Shown here piece after piece: positions 28,722-37,432 of a stretch of 64,000 nucleotides of DNA. The stretch's first letter is position 1, and each line of letters begins with the position of its first letter. The DNA lies in contig NZ_NRRD01000018.1 in the NCBI RefSeq assembly GCF_020023995.1, positions 1 to 64,000 of the forward strand. The letters run 5' to 3'. The DNA comes from Rhodobacter sp. TJ_12 (lineage in GTDB: Bacteria > Pseudomonadota > Alphaproteobacteria > Rhodobacterales > Rhodobacteraceae). A model generated the notes under the pieces. That model had not been told where the DNA came from. It did no database searches and worked only from the letters and a program-made list of their open reading frames with translations. The position numbers were made by a program, and so were the translations under genes.

Positions 28722-28885
28722 TGCTCTTTTGGTTCACGTGTAGCAAGCAGCAGAACCATCAGGCCCGATCTGGGTAGCGCGATTCGGGTTAGCAAGAGAT
28801 TAACCGCGTTAACCCCGTCGCATTTTCTTTTGAAATGAAAGCGACTTGGCGTGTTCCAAGAGTGACAGCGCCTTTTGTTTTGGGC

Positions 28886-29722
28886 CTATTGCTGTGCGGG
28901 CAAAATTTCCCAATGCGTGCCCTTCCAGCCAAAGACATAGGTCGAGACCGGATAGGGGCGCGTTTCGTTGACCTCTTGCGCGAAGCGGGCCAGTTGCGCC
29001 ACGGCCTCAGGTGCGCCAGACGCATCCACCACCACCAGATCGCGGTTGGGCACCACCATGATCACTTCGCCCTGATCCTCGGCCATGCGGCGCCAAAGCT
29101 CGCTGTCCAGCAAAAGCGAGCTTTCATAATAGCCATCCAGCACCAACCCCCAACGCTTTGGCCCCAGCGGTTCGAACCGGGGCGATCGCTTGGCAAGGTT
29201 TTCCAGCGCAATCTTCTTGGCGGCGGCAAAGTCAAGCCCGGCGGCCTGCATCCGCGAGGCCTGCAGATAGGCGGTGGAGCTTGGCGAATCTTCGACCAGA
29301 TAGATCGAGAGCCCGGCAAACCACGGCTCTGATGCGAGGGCTTTTGTCTTTGGCTGATGCTCGGCGAAATTGCTGGGGCGGATGATTGGCATCAGGCTGG
29401 CCGGGGCCAAGATGCCGGTATCGAGGCGCAGCATATCGTCGAAAGCCGCCAGATAGGTATCGACCAGCTCTTGCCGCTCGGCATCATTTGTGGCGCGCTG
29501 CATTTCCATGAACAGGTTATGCGGATCGGCGATCAGCGCCGTGCCCTTCCATGTCAGGTGCAGCTTCTCATCGCGGATCTGCACCTCGGTCGCGTCGCCC
29601 GTGGCGATCACCGCGTTTTGCAAAACGCTCAGAAGGGTGTCGAGGTCGCGCGGGCGGGCCACATCGGCTGTGGCCGCCCCCGCAGATAGGCACAGGGCCA
29701 GCAGAAGCGCTGCGCCCTTCAT
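28886..29722 (-). CDS. DUF1444 (UPF0354) family protein, exported
   Basis: 278 residues from the ATG at 29722 ([20 protein letters not shown]), a signal peptide with cleavage expected near residue 20. The start overlaps the apt stop (ATGA). The body shows [52 protein letters not shown] and [18 protein letters not shown], recognisable as the DUF1444 family of uncharacterised proteins. The export signal is notable, since the characterised-length relatives in Bacillus appear cytosolic. Its coupling to mtnP-apt may be positional rather than functional. Confidence 0.75.
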   Translation of the reverse strand: MKGAALLLALCLSAGAATADVARPRDLDTLLSVLQNAVIATGDATEVQIRDEKLHLTWKGTALIADPHNLFMEMQRATNDAERQELVDTYLAAFDDMLRLDTGILAPASLMPIIRPSNFAEHQPKTKALASEPWFAGLSIYLVEDSPSSTAYLQASRMQAAGLDFAAAKKIALENLAKRSPRFEPLGPKRWGLVLDGYYESSLLLDSELWRRMAEDQGEVIMVVPNRDLVVVDASGAPEAVAQLARFAQEVNETRPYPVSTYVFGWKGTHWEILPAQQ

Positions 29723-30252
29723 GCCCCTTCGAATTCGCACAGGACGTTCACATCCATGCCCAGATCGTTCAACAGCTTGCGCCCGCCCAATTCGGGCAGA
29801 TCGACGATGAAGGAACACCCGACAATGTCCCCGCCCAGCCGTTCGATCAGTTGGATCGCCGCGCCGCAGGTGCCGCCCGTGGCCAGCAGGTCATCGACGA
29901 TCAGCACCTTTTCACCGGCCTGAATGGCGTCGTCATGGATTTCCATGATCGCCTCGCCATATTCGAGCTTATAGGCTTGGCTGATGGTCTGGCCCGGAAG
30001 CTTGCCCTTTTTGCGGATCGGCACAAAGCCCTTGGAAAGCTGGTGCGCAATCGCGCCGCCCAAGATGAAGCCGCGCGCCTCCAGCCCCACGATCTTGTCG
30101 ATCTTCTCGCCCGCCCAAGGGTGCAGCAGTTGGTCAATCGCCATGCGGAAACCGCGCGGATCGGCAAAGAGCGTGGTCACATCGCGGAACATGATCCCCT
30201 CATGCGGGAAGTCGGCGATGGTGCGGATATAGTCTTTGACGGTCTTCATCAT
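29719..30252 (-). CDS. apt: Adenine phosphoribosyltransferase
   Basis: 177 residues. The PRPP-binding motif [17 protein letters not shown] is diagnostic, and the N-terminus [19 protein letters not shown] and [17 protein letters not shown] match Apt. It makes AMP from adenine. It lies directly after mtnP, which releases adenine from methylthioadenosine, so the pair forms a purine-salvage step. Two ATGs in tandem (30252, 30249) are possible; the ribosome site AAAGG suits the second slightly better. Confidence 0.95.
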   Translation of the reverse strand: MMKTVKDYIRTIADFPHEGIMFRDVTTLFADPRGFRMAIDQLLHPWAGEKIDKIVGLEARGFILGGAIAHQLSKGFVPIRKKGKLPGQTISQAYKLEYGEAIMEIHDDAIQAGEKVLIVDDLLATGGTCGAAIQLIERLGGDIVGCSFIVDLPELGGRKLLNDLGMDVNVLCEFEGA

Positions 30253-31131
30253 TCAGCCTTTCAGAACCCGGCCCATCACGGGCATCAGACGGGCGATCAC
30301 TTCGGGGTCGCGTTTCGCAGGCGCGGTCATGATCGCGCCATCCAGCACATGCGTGCAGCCTTTTTCACACGCCTCTGCCGGGCCTTTCAAAAGCGCAGGC
30401 AGCGCCGCGACAAGGGTGCGGGCTTTCTCGGCATTGGCCGTGGCAGTGGCGATCACTTGGGCAACATCCACCGCATCATGGTCCGGGTGCCAGCAGTCAT
30501 AATCGGTCACCATGGCGACGCAGGCGTAGCACATCTCGGCTTCGCGGGCGAGTTTGGCCTCGGGCATGCCGGTCATGCCGATGATGTCGGCTTTCCAGCT
30601 GCGATACAGCTCACTTTCGGCTTGGGTGGAAAACTGCGGGCCTTCCATTGCGACATAGGTGCCCTTTTCATGCACCGTCACGCCCACGTTGCGCGCGGCC
30701 TCGGCACATTTGGCCGACAACCGGCCACAGGTCGGATGCGCCACCGAAACATGGCCGACAAGGCCGGTATCGAAAAAGGTTTTGTCGCGCGCAAAGGTGC
30801 GGTCGATATATTGATCGACCACGACAAAATCGCCCGGCGCGTAATCTTCGCGCAGCGAGCCCACGGCGGAAACGGCAACAAGATCCGTCACGCCCATCAT
30901 CTTCATCGCGGCGATATTGGCGCGATAGGGCACGGTCGAGGGGGTAAAGCGATGGCCGCGCCCGTGACGCGGCAAGAACACCATTTTGACGCCCTCATAG
31001 CTGCCCACCAAAAGCTCGTCCGAGGGGGCGCCGAACGTGGTTTCGACCGCCTGCCATGTTGCGCCTTCCAGCCCGGCGATGTCATAGACACCCGAGCCCC
31101 CGATCACCCCGATCACCCGTTCTGCAGTCAT
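30253..31131 (-). CDS. mtnP: S-methyl-5'-thioadenosine phosphorylase
   Basis: 292 residues from MTAERVIGVIGGSGVYDIAG at 31131, with AGAGGAAGG before the ATG. The phosphate motif GSGVYDI, the region HGRGHRFTPSTVPYRANIAA, and the purine site MEGPQFSTQAESELYR with IIGMTGMPEA identify MtnP rather than general purine nucleoside phosphorylase. It cleaves methylthioadenosine to adenine and methylthioribose-1-phosphate. Its stop abuts the apt start. Longer in-frame upstream sequence is the divergent DMT gene read in reverse. Confidence 0.93.
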   Translation of the reverse strand: MTAERVIGVIGGSGVYDIAGLEGATWQAVETTFGAPSDELLVGSYEGVKMVFLPRHGRGHRFTPSTVPYRANIAAMKMMGVTDLVAVSAVGSLREDYAPGDFVVVDQYIDRTFARDKTFFDTGLVGHVSVAHPTCGRLSAKCAEAARNVGVTVHEKGTYVAMEGPQFSTQAESELYRSWKADIIGMTGMPEAKLAREAEMCYACVAMVTDYDCWHPDHDAVDVAQVIATATANAEKARTLVAALPALLKGPAEACEKGCTHVLDGAIMTAPAKRDPEVIARLMPVMGRVLKG

Positions 31132-31261
31132 GGCCTTCCTCTCGCGCTTGCTTATGCGGCAGGGGGAGATTAGGCCGGGGCGACGGGTGTGGAAAGGGCA
31201 TAGGCCCCTTGGCTCCCGCGTCATATTTTCACCCGCTTGGGAGAGCGGCAGGGGAAACCAC

Positions 31262-32116
31262 ATGGAAAATCTGCGCGGCGCGGTATTGATGACCCTTGCG
31301 ATGGGGCTCTTCGCGCTGGAGGACATGTTCGTCAAACGCGCCGCCGGGGATTTGCCGGTGGGCGAGGTGCTGATCCTCTTTGGCGCGGGCGGCATGGTGG
31401 TATTTATGGCGTTGGCTTTGGGCGCGGGGCAACCCCTGTGGCAACCTGCGGTGGCCAGCCGGTTGATGCTGGTCAAGGCGGGCTTCGAAATCACCGGGCG
31501 GATCGGCTACACACTGGGGATTGCCCTGACCCCGCTTTCCAATGCCTCGGCCATTTTGCAAGCTACGCCTTTGGTGGTTGTGGCGGGAGCGGCGTTGATC
31601 TTTCGCGAACGGGTCGATGCACGGCGCTGGGCGGCGATCGCTTTGGGGTTTCTGGGGGTTTTGGTGATTTTGCGCCCGGGGCTCGAGGGGTTCGTGCCTG
31701 CCGCCTTGTGGACGGTGCTGGGGCTTTTGGGCTTTGCCGGGCGCGATTTGGCCACCCGTGCGGCCCCGCGCGGGCTGACGAACTTCCAGTTGGGCATTTA
31801 TGGCTTTGCCGCGCTGATCCCGGCGGGGGCAATCATTCTGGCGGTGACCGGCGGGGGCATGGTGCCCCGGTCGGCCGAGCTGTTGCCGGTTGCGGGGGCG
31901 GTGGCCTTTGGCGTTGCGGCCTATTGGGCGCTGACGGCGGCGATGCGTCTGGGTGAGGTGTCGGTGGTCACGCCCTTCCGCTATACGCGGCTGATCTTTG
32001 CGCTGATCCTTGGTGTGCTGGTCTTCGGCGAACGGCCCGATACGGCCACGCTGGTGGGGGCGGCCTTGGTGGTGGCTTCGGGGGTCTATACGCTTTTGCG
32101 CAGCGCCCGCCGGTAA
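31262..32116 (+). CDS. DMT family (EamA) transporter
   Basis: 284 residues from MENLRGAVLMTLAMGLFALE, with AGGGGAAA before the ATG. It has about ten membrane segments in two EamA repeats (VLILFGAGGMVVFMALALGA; WAAIALGFLGVLVILRPG; LIFALILGVLVFGERPDT). It is of the RhtA/S-adenosylmethionine-uptake style. Substrate unknown; export of an amino acid or a related small compound is typical for this family. It is divergent from mtnP, with 130 bases between them, and stands alone. Confidence 0.85.
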   Translation: MENLRGAVLMTLAMGLFALEDMFVKRAAGDLPVGEVLILFGAGGMVVFMALALGAGQPLWQPAVASRLMLVKAGFEITGRIGYTLGIALTPLSNASAILQATPLVVVAGAALIFRERVDARRWAAIALGFLGVLVILRPGLEGFVPAALWTVLGLLGFAGRDLATRAAPRGLTNFQLGIYGFAALIPAGAIILAVTGGGMVPRSAELLPVAGAVAFGVAAYWALTAAMRLGEVSVVTPFRYTRLIFALILGVLVFGERPDTATLVGAALVVASGVYTLLRSARR

Positions 32117-32196
32117 ACATGCAAGCGCCACCCGCTTTGGTTTGAACCTGTCTTGTCCGCATGTTACGCGCGAAGCAACGGTGATCCGGGGGCGGC

Positions 32197-32682
32197 ATGT
32201 ATCAGCTCGAGGAAGAGACAGAGGCGGACTGGTGGGAGGTGGAGGCGCTATACGACCTCTGCTTTGCGCCGGGCCGCACCGCGCTGTCGTCTTACCGGCT
32301 GCGCGAAGGGGTGGCCCCGGTCAAGGCGCTGTGCCTGACCTTGCGCGAAGATGGCATTCTGGCGGCGGTGATCCGGTTCTGGCCGGTCTTGGTGGGCGGC
32401 CAGCAGGTGCTGCTCTTGGGGCCGGTCGCGGTGCACCCGACACGCCAGGGCGAGGGGCTGGGTGGTCTGTTGATCCGGGAAAGTCTGGCCGAGGCGCGTC
32501 GTTTGGGCTGGGGGCGGGTGCTTTTGGTGGGGGACGCGCCTTATTACGCGCGCTTCGGATTCGAGAAGCTGGACGGCGTAGAGATGCCGCCCCCCACGAA
32601 CCCCGACCGGATCCTGGGTCTGGAGTTGCGCCCGGGCGCTTGGGCGGGGGTGCGTGGCCAAGTCGAGAAATTCTTGCCCTGA
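32197..32682 (+). CDS. GNAT acetyltransferase, YhbS-like
   Basis: 161 residues. The acetyl-CoA site is LGPVAVHPTRQGEGLGGLLI, followed by VLLVGDAPYYARFGFEKLDG, both typical of the YhbS group. GGGGGCGG precedes the ATG. The N-terminus EEETEADWWEVEALYDLCF is normal for the family. Substrate not predictable. The gene stands between a DMT transporter and an EcsC-family gene on the same strand, with short gaps (80 and 62 bases). Confidence 0.87.
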   Translation: MYQLEEETEADWWEVEALYDLCFAPGRTALSSYRLREGVAPVKALCLTLREDGILAAVIRFWPVLVGGQQVLLLGPVAVHPTRQGEGLGGLLIRESLAEARRLGWGRVLLVGDAPYYARFGFEKLDGVEMPPPTNPDRILGLELRPGAWAGVRGQVEKFLP

Positions 32683-32744
32683 CCTTTTGATCGGCGCACG
32701 CTGGCCCCATATCGGGAAAGCCAAAGGAGTTTCAAGGAGCCGCC

Positions 32745-33509
32745 ATGCAGCCCGAAATCCTGATGCCCGTCACCGATCCGGGCCTGACCGCCGAACTTGA
32801 TGCGCTGGCGCGCCGCCATCATGCGGCCTCTGGGCCGATGATGCAGGTGATCTCTTTCGTGGGGGCGACCACAGAAAGCCTGTTGGGGCGCTTGCCGCCG
32901 CCGGTGCGGAATGGCCTGCAATCGGCCACTGAGCGCGGGCTTGAAACTGCGTTGGAGGCGGCGGGGCGCAGCCGGACCGTGGTGTCGGACCGACCCGATT
33001 GGATGAATACGGCCATGACCACGGCGCTTGGCGCGGCTGGGGGCGCGGGCGGGCTGCCCAGTGCGCTTGCCGAATTGCCTTTTACCATCACCATGCTGTT
33101 GCGCGCGATCCAGGGTATTGCCGCCGAACATGGGTTCGACCCCGACAGCGACGAGGTGAAGGTAGAATGCCTGCGCGTTTTCGCCGCCGCAGGGCCTTTG
33201 CAGGCCGATGACGGGGCGGATATGGGATTCCTGACCGCGCGCATGACGATCACCGGCGCGGGGCTGCATGGGTTGGTGGCCAAGGTCGCGCCACGGTTGG
33301 CAGCGGCTTTGGGGCAGAAGCTTGCCACGCAGACGGTGCCGGTTCTGGGGGCCGTGGCGGGCGCCGCAGTGAATTACGCTTTCACCAGCTATTATCAAGA
33401 AATCGCCCGGGTGCATTTCGGGTTGAAGCGGCTTGCGCGCGATACCGCCTCTGACGAGGGGCTTTTGCGCGAAGAGCTGGTGATGCGGCTGACCCGCCCC
33501 TCTGCCTGA
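32745..33509 (+). CDS. EcsC family protein
   Basis: 254 residues, start ATG with AAGGAG five bases upstream. It has hydrophobic and amphipathic helices: MQVISFVGATTESLLGRLPP, TTALGAAGGAGGLPSALAEL, FTITMLLRAIQGIAAEHGFD, and VPVLGAVAGAAVNYAFTSYY near the C-terminus. This is the PF12787 EcsC fold, found alone in many proteobacteria. In Bacillus EcsC accompanies the EcsAB transporter but its role is unclear. No partner is adjacent here. The chain ends VMRLTRPSA. Confidence 0.82.
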   Translation: MQPEILMPVTDPGLTAELDALARRHHAASGPMMQVISFVGATTESLLGRLPPPVRNGLQSATERGLETALEAAGRSRTVVSDRPDWMNTAMTTALGAAGGAGGLPSALAELPFTITMLLRAIQGIAAEHGFDPDSDEVKVECLRVFAAAGPLQADDGADMGFLTARMTITGAGLHGLVAKVAPRLAAALGQKLATQTVPVLGAVAGAAVNYAFTSYYQEIARVHFGLKRLARDTASDEGLLREELVMRLTRPSA

Positions 33510-33589
33510 GGGGGGCGCAATCTTAGACACACGAGCCCAAGCAATGCTGTGAGGCAGAAGGCTTTTGGTGCCTAGTATGTTTTGAAAAG

Positions 33590-33664
33590 TGGCAGCCCGT
33601 AGGGGAATCGAACCCCTCTTTCCAGGTTGAAAACCTGGCGTCCTAACCGATAGACGAACGGGCC
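33590..33664 (-). tRNA. tRNA-Glu(TTC)
   Basis: On the minus strand the 75-base gene begins GGCCCGTTCGTCTATCGG and ends in an encoded CCA. The acceptor GGCCCGT pairs with ACGGGCT, the anticodon stem CCAGG/CCTGG encloses TTTTCAA with anticodon TTC, and the T arm is AGGGGTTCGATTCCCCT. All four arms fold without mismatch except a terminal G-U-type pair. Confidence 0.96.
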
Positions 33665-33819
33665 ACCGTTGCCGCTTTGGTGCGTTGCCGCGCGGCGTGG
33701 GCGGTGTTTAGGCCAGCCGCGCGTGACTCGCAAGAGGGTTTTTGCAGTTTTTCCAAACTTTCTGTGTCGCGGCCAAAAAACTTGAAAAAAGGCGCAATCC
33801 CAAGGGTTTGTGGTGGGGC

Positions 33820-35562
33820 CTAAGCGCGGGCTGCATCATCAAGGCGCAATTGCACCTTGTTGCGCCCGCCCCAACTGTTGATCTCCAGCTTGCCAGCAAG
33901 GTGAAACCGCCCTGCGCCCCCCTCGGAAAGGGCTGGTCCAAGTGGGCCATCGAAGGCGCCAAAGGCGATCGCGTCGATCTTGGCGCCCAGCCCATCGCCC
34001 AGTGAAAAGCGCAAATGGCTTTCGCCGATCCGGCGCGCGCCCGAAATCGCCATATCCGCAAAGGCGAAGCGTGGCGCGGGGGCGCCTTGGCCAAAGGGGC
34101 CGGCGCGTTCCAGATCCTCGACCAGTGCATTTGTGGCCGCACCCGGCATCAAAAGCCCGTCAAGCCGCAAATCGGTTGGGCCGCCATGGCCTGCGCCTTG
34201 TCGTTCCAGCAATTCGCCAAGCCGCGCCATCGCCAGATCGAGCTTGTCTTCTTCGACGGTCAAACCGGCGGCCATACGGTGCCCGCCGCCCTTGAGTAAA
34301 AGCCCCTCTGCTGCGACGCGCTGCACGGCGGCCCCAAGGTCCACGCCCGCGACAGAGCGGGCCGAGCCTTTGCCGATGCCGTTTTCCAGACCAATGACCA
34401 CGGCGGGGCGGTTCGTGGCTTCTTTGAGCCGCGCGGCAACAATGCCGACCACCCCCGGATGCCAGCCGGCGCCTGCGGCCCAGACAAGCGGGCCATCAAG
34501 CCCGCGCGTTTCGGCTTGCGCCAATGCGGCGTCGCGGACGCGGTTTTCGATGTCGCGGCGCTCGGCGTTGAGGCCATCGAGCCGGGCGGCCAAGGCTTCG
34601 GCCTCAGCGCTTTGATCGGTGGCCAGAAGCCGGGCGCCCAGATCTGCCGCGCCGATCCGCCCGCCCGCATTGACGCGCGGGCCAAGCAGAAAGCCCAGAT
34701 GGTAGGCGGTGGGCGCGCGGTCGATCCGCGCCACGTCTGACAATGCCACAAGTCCGGGCCGTTCGCGGCGCGCCATGACCTTCAGCCCTTGGCGCACCAG
34801 CGCCCGGTTCACGCCCACAAGCGGTGCCACATCAGCCACGGTGGCCAGCGCCACAAGATCCAAAAGCGCCATTAGATCGGGGCCTTTGATGCCCTCGGCG
34901 CGCAGTTGGCGGTTTGCCTCCACCAGCATCAAGAACACGACCGAGGCCGCGCAAAGATGCCCCAAATCGCCGCTTTCATCTTGGCGGTTGGGGTTCACAC
35001 AGGCTACGGCGGGGGGCAGCGTTTCGCCGCCCAAGTGGTGATCCAAGATCACCACATCGGCGGGTTTGGCCGCGGCCACAGGTTCGTGGGAGAGCGTGCC
35101 GCAATCCACGCAGACAATCAGCCCGTGGCGGCGACCAAGCTCTTGCATGGCGGGAACGTTGGGGCCGTAGCCTTCATCGATCCGGTCGGGGATATATAGC
35201 GTGGCGCTATGGCCGAACTGGCGCAGCCATGTCAGCAAAAGCGCCGCCGAGGCGCCGCCATCCACATCGTAATCGGCAAAGACGGCAATTTTTTCGCGGG
35301 CCTTAATCGCGCGCAAAAACCGTGCGGCGGCGGTTTCCATATCTTTGAGCCGGTGCGGATCGGGCAAAAGCTCGCGCAGCGTCGGCTCCAGAAAACCTGC
35401 GGCCTCTTCAGGGGCAACGCCGCGTGCCACCAGAACGCGCGCCAGCGGCAGCGGAAGCTGGGTGGTTTGCGCCATCGCCTCGGCCAGCCGGTCGGCCTCA
35501 AGCGTAGGGCCTACCCAACGCCGCCCGGTCAGCGAATTTTCGACATTCAGGAATGCGGTCAT
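33820..35562 (-). CDS. recJ: Single-stranded-DNA-specific exonuclease RecJ
   Basis: 580 residues from MTAFLNVENSLTGRRW at 35562. The DHH phosphoesterase motifs are present: ADYDVDGGASAALLLTWL, DCGTLSHEP, ILDHHLGGE and the DHHA1 motif KGGGHRMAAGLTVEE. RecJ degrades single strands 5' to 3' during recombination and mismatch repair. The start lies only about 13 bases after a strong terminator and has a weak GAGA ribosome site, so translation may be inefficient or the start may lie elsewhere. It follows glpX on the same strand. Confidence 0.93.
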   Translation of the reverse strand: MTAFLNVENSLTGRRWVGPTLEADRLAEAMAQTTQLPLPLARVLVARGVAPEEAAGFLEPTLRELLPDPHRLKDMETAAARFLRAIKAREKIAVFADYDVDGGASAALLLTWLRQFGHSATLYIPDRIDEGYGPNVPAMQELGRRHGLIVCVDCGTLSHEPVAAAKPADVVILDHHLGGETLPPAVACVNPNRQDESGDLGHLCAASVVFLMLVEANRQLRAEGIKGPDLMALLDLVALATVADVAPLVGVNRALVRQGLKVMARRERPGLVALSDVARIDRAPTAYHLGFLLGPRVNAGGRIGAADLGARLLATDQSAEAEALAARLDGLNAERRDIENRVRDAALAQAETRGLDGPLVWAAGAGWHPGVVGIVAARLKEATNRPAVVIGLENGIGKGSARSVAGVDLGAAVQRVAAEGLLLKGGGHRMAAGLTVEEDKLDLAMARLGELLERQGAGHGGPTDLRLDGLLMPGAATNALVEDLERAGPFGQGAPAPRFAFADMAISGARRIGESHLRFSLGDGLGAKIDAIAFGAFDGPLGPALSEGGAGRFHLAGKLEINSWGGRNKVQLRLDDAARA

Positions 35563-35574
35563 CGGTCTCGCATA

Positions 35575-35607
35575 GCGAAAAACAAAACCGCCCGCCAGTG
35601 GCGGGCG
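35575..35607 (-). terminator. Strong intrinsic terminator after glpX, abutting recJ
   Basis: CGCCCGCC and GGCGGGCG form a perfect 8-bp stem with a 3-nt loop at 35589-35607. On the minus strand the tail is GGTTTTGTTTTTCG. It ends about 13 bases before the chosen recJ ATG. Confidence 0.85.
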
Positions 35608-35640
35608 ATTGAGCATATGCCAAGCTGGCGCGTTCCGCGC

Positions 35641-36606
35641 TTAGCGGATCGGGTTGCGGTAGATCATGTGGCGCACCGAGCCGGTTTTCGAGCGCATCAG
35701 TACCGTTTCCGTTTCCAAGAATTTCGGGTTGCGCTTCACGCCGCGCAGGATCGAGCCATTGGTCACGCCGGTCGCCGCAAAAATCACATCGGCGCGGACC
35801 ATGTCATCGCGGCCATAGATTTTGTCGAGATCGGTGATGCCCGCTTTTTTCGCACGGCCGCGTTCGTCATCGTTGCGGAACAAGAGTTTGCCCCACATTT
35901 GCCCGCCCATGCATTTGAGCGCCGACGCCGCGAGCACCCCCTCAGGCGCGCCGCCCGAGCCCATATACATGTCGATGTTGGTCACATCGGGTTCGGCGCA
36001 GTGAATGATGCCCGCCACATCGCCATCGGTGATCAGGCGGATCGCCGCGCCGGTGGCGCGGACTTCTTCGATCAGGTCTTCGTGACGCGGGCGTTCAAGA
36101 ATGCAGCAGGTGATGTCGCGGTTGGTGCAGCCTTTGGCTTTGGCCAGCGCATTGACGCGTTCGGTCGGCGTCATATCAAGGGTGACCACATCTTTGGGGT
36201 AGCCCGGGCCGATGGCAAGCTTGTCCATATAAACGTCGGGCGCGTGCAGCATGGTGCCGCGCGGCGCCATGGCGATCACGGTCAGCGCGTTGGGCATGTC
36301 TTTGGCGGTCAGCGTCGTGCCTTCCAGCGGGTCAAGGGCGATATCCACCGCCGGGCCTTCGCCGGTGCCGACTTCTTCGCCGATGTAAAGCATCGGCGCC
36401 TCGTCGCGTTCCCCCTCACCGATCACCACCACACCGCGAATGTCGAGCGCGTTGAGCTGTTCGCGCATCGCATTCACGGCGGCTTGGTCGGCGGCTTTTT
36501 CGTCGCCATGACCGATCAGCTGGGCCGAGGCATGCGCCGCAGCTTCCGACACGCGGGCGAGGCCAAGGGAAAGCAGACGGTCATTGAAATCGGTGGGGAC
36601 ACTCAT
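35641..36606 (-). CDS. glpX: Class II fructose-1,6-bisphosphatase (GlpX)
   Basis: 321 residues from MSVPTDFNDRLLSLGLARVS with AGGAAACG before the ATG. The phosphatase motifs GEGERDEAPMLYIGEEVG and DIALDPLEGTTLTAKDMPNA hold the metal and substrate residues; GSGGAPEGVLAASALKCMGG is also typical. It hydrolyses fructose-1,6-bisphosphate for gluconeogenesis, or for the Calvin cycle in phototrophic relatives, where GlpX can also act on sedoheptulose-1,7-bisphosphate. It lies upstream of recJ, as I recall in Rhodobacterales. A strong terminator separates the two. Confidence 0.94.
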   Translation of the reverse strand: MSVPTDFNDRLLSLGLARVSEAAAHASAQLIGHGDEKAADQAAVNAMREQLNALDIRGVVVIGEGERDEAPMLYIGEEVGTGEGPAVDIALDPLEGTTLTAKDMPNALTVIAMAPRGTMLHAPDVYMDKLAIGPGYPKDVVTLDMTPTERVNALAKAKGCTNRDITCCILERPRHEDLIEEVRATGAAIRLITDGDVAGIIHCAEPDVTNIDMYMGSGGAPEGVLAASALKCMGGQMWGKLLFRNDDERGRAKKAGITDLDKIYGRDDMVRADVIFAATGVTNGSILRGVKRNPKFLETETVLMRSKTGSVRHMIYRNPIR

Positions 36607-36697
36607 GGCGTTTCCTGTGCATGAAGATTGGTTGGGCACAGCTAATCCGTCGCACCACTGGGTGACAACCCTGTGAACGCTAACGCGAAATCCCGGG

Positions 36698-37399
36698 TCA
36701 GGGGGCTTCGGCGGCGGGCCGCTGCAGCCGCAGGTAGAGTTGCAAGATCATCCCGATCATCGCGCCATTGAGCAGGTGCCACAGGAAATGGGTGCCATTC
36801 GGGAATTGGCTGCACAGATCGCGATCAAGCGTGCGAAAGGTCAACGAGATTAGGAAGGTCATCGCCGCAGCCACAAGCCACCAACGCTGTGGATGGCGGC
36901 GGCGGAACATGATCACGCCAAAGACCGCCATCGCCAAAACGGCGGGCGCATATTGTCCGGACCCATTCAGCGGGTCGGGCTGGGCTGGGCCGGTGGGCAA
37001 GGCTTCGGGCGGCGCGCCTTCACCCATTGCCAGAAAGATCAGCGTCGCGATAGCGGCCAGCGCAATCGTGCCCGCCAGCGCAGGATGGGGCGGCTTGGCG
37101 CGAAGTTTTGCTTTCAGTGCAATGATATAGACGGCGACAAAGCTCCAGATCGGCAGCACGTCGGCCAGTTCGGACCAGCGGTTTGCGAAGGTATGGAAAA
37201 GGAACGACCCCAGCCCGATCAGCGCCGCCATGGCGATCAAGACCCAGCCCATCACATCGGTGCCGCGGGCCCGCGCCGTCAGCGCCGCAAGCGCGGCAAA
37301 CAGCGGAAAGGACAGGTTCGACAGCGCGTTCCACGGCTCGGCCCAAAGGCCCGGACCCATCCGTTCGCAATAGATGTCGACGGGGGTGAACCAGTCCAT
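36698..37399 (-). CDS. Ceramidase-domain integral membrane protein
   Basis: 233 residues with seven hydrophobic segments and a cytosolic-type N-terminus (MDWFTPVDIYCERMGPGLWA). The alkaline-ceramidase (PF05875) metal residues are visible in LIGLGSFLFHTFANRWSELAD and in the C-terminal NGTHFLWHLLNGAMIG. GGAGAAG precedes the ATG. Animal and fungal homologs hydrolyse ceramide. In a bacterium the substrate may be a ceramide-like or ornithine lipid, or the protein may belong to the wider CREST hydrolase group. It is between glpX and hom on the same strand. Confidence 0.82.
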   Translation of the reverse strand: MDWFTPVDIYCERMGPGLWAEPWNALSNLSFPLFAALAALTARARGTDVMGWVLIAMAALIGLGSFLFHTFANRWSELADVLPIWSFVAVYIIALKAKLRAKPPHPALAGTIALAAIATLIFLAMGEGAPPEALPTGPAQPDPLNGSGQYAPAVLAMAVFGVIMFRRRHPQRWWLVAAAMTFLISLTFRTLDRDLCSQFPNGTHFLWHLLNGAMIGMILQLYLRLQRPAAEAP

Positions 37400-37432
37400 G
37401 CGCTTCTCCCGTTGGGGCGGGAAAAGCCTGCC

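Noticed and set aside
29551-31173. 540-codon frame opposite mtnP/apt
   Set aside because: Same shadow effect; the frame has no recognisable domain and the sense genes are complete.
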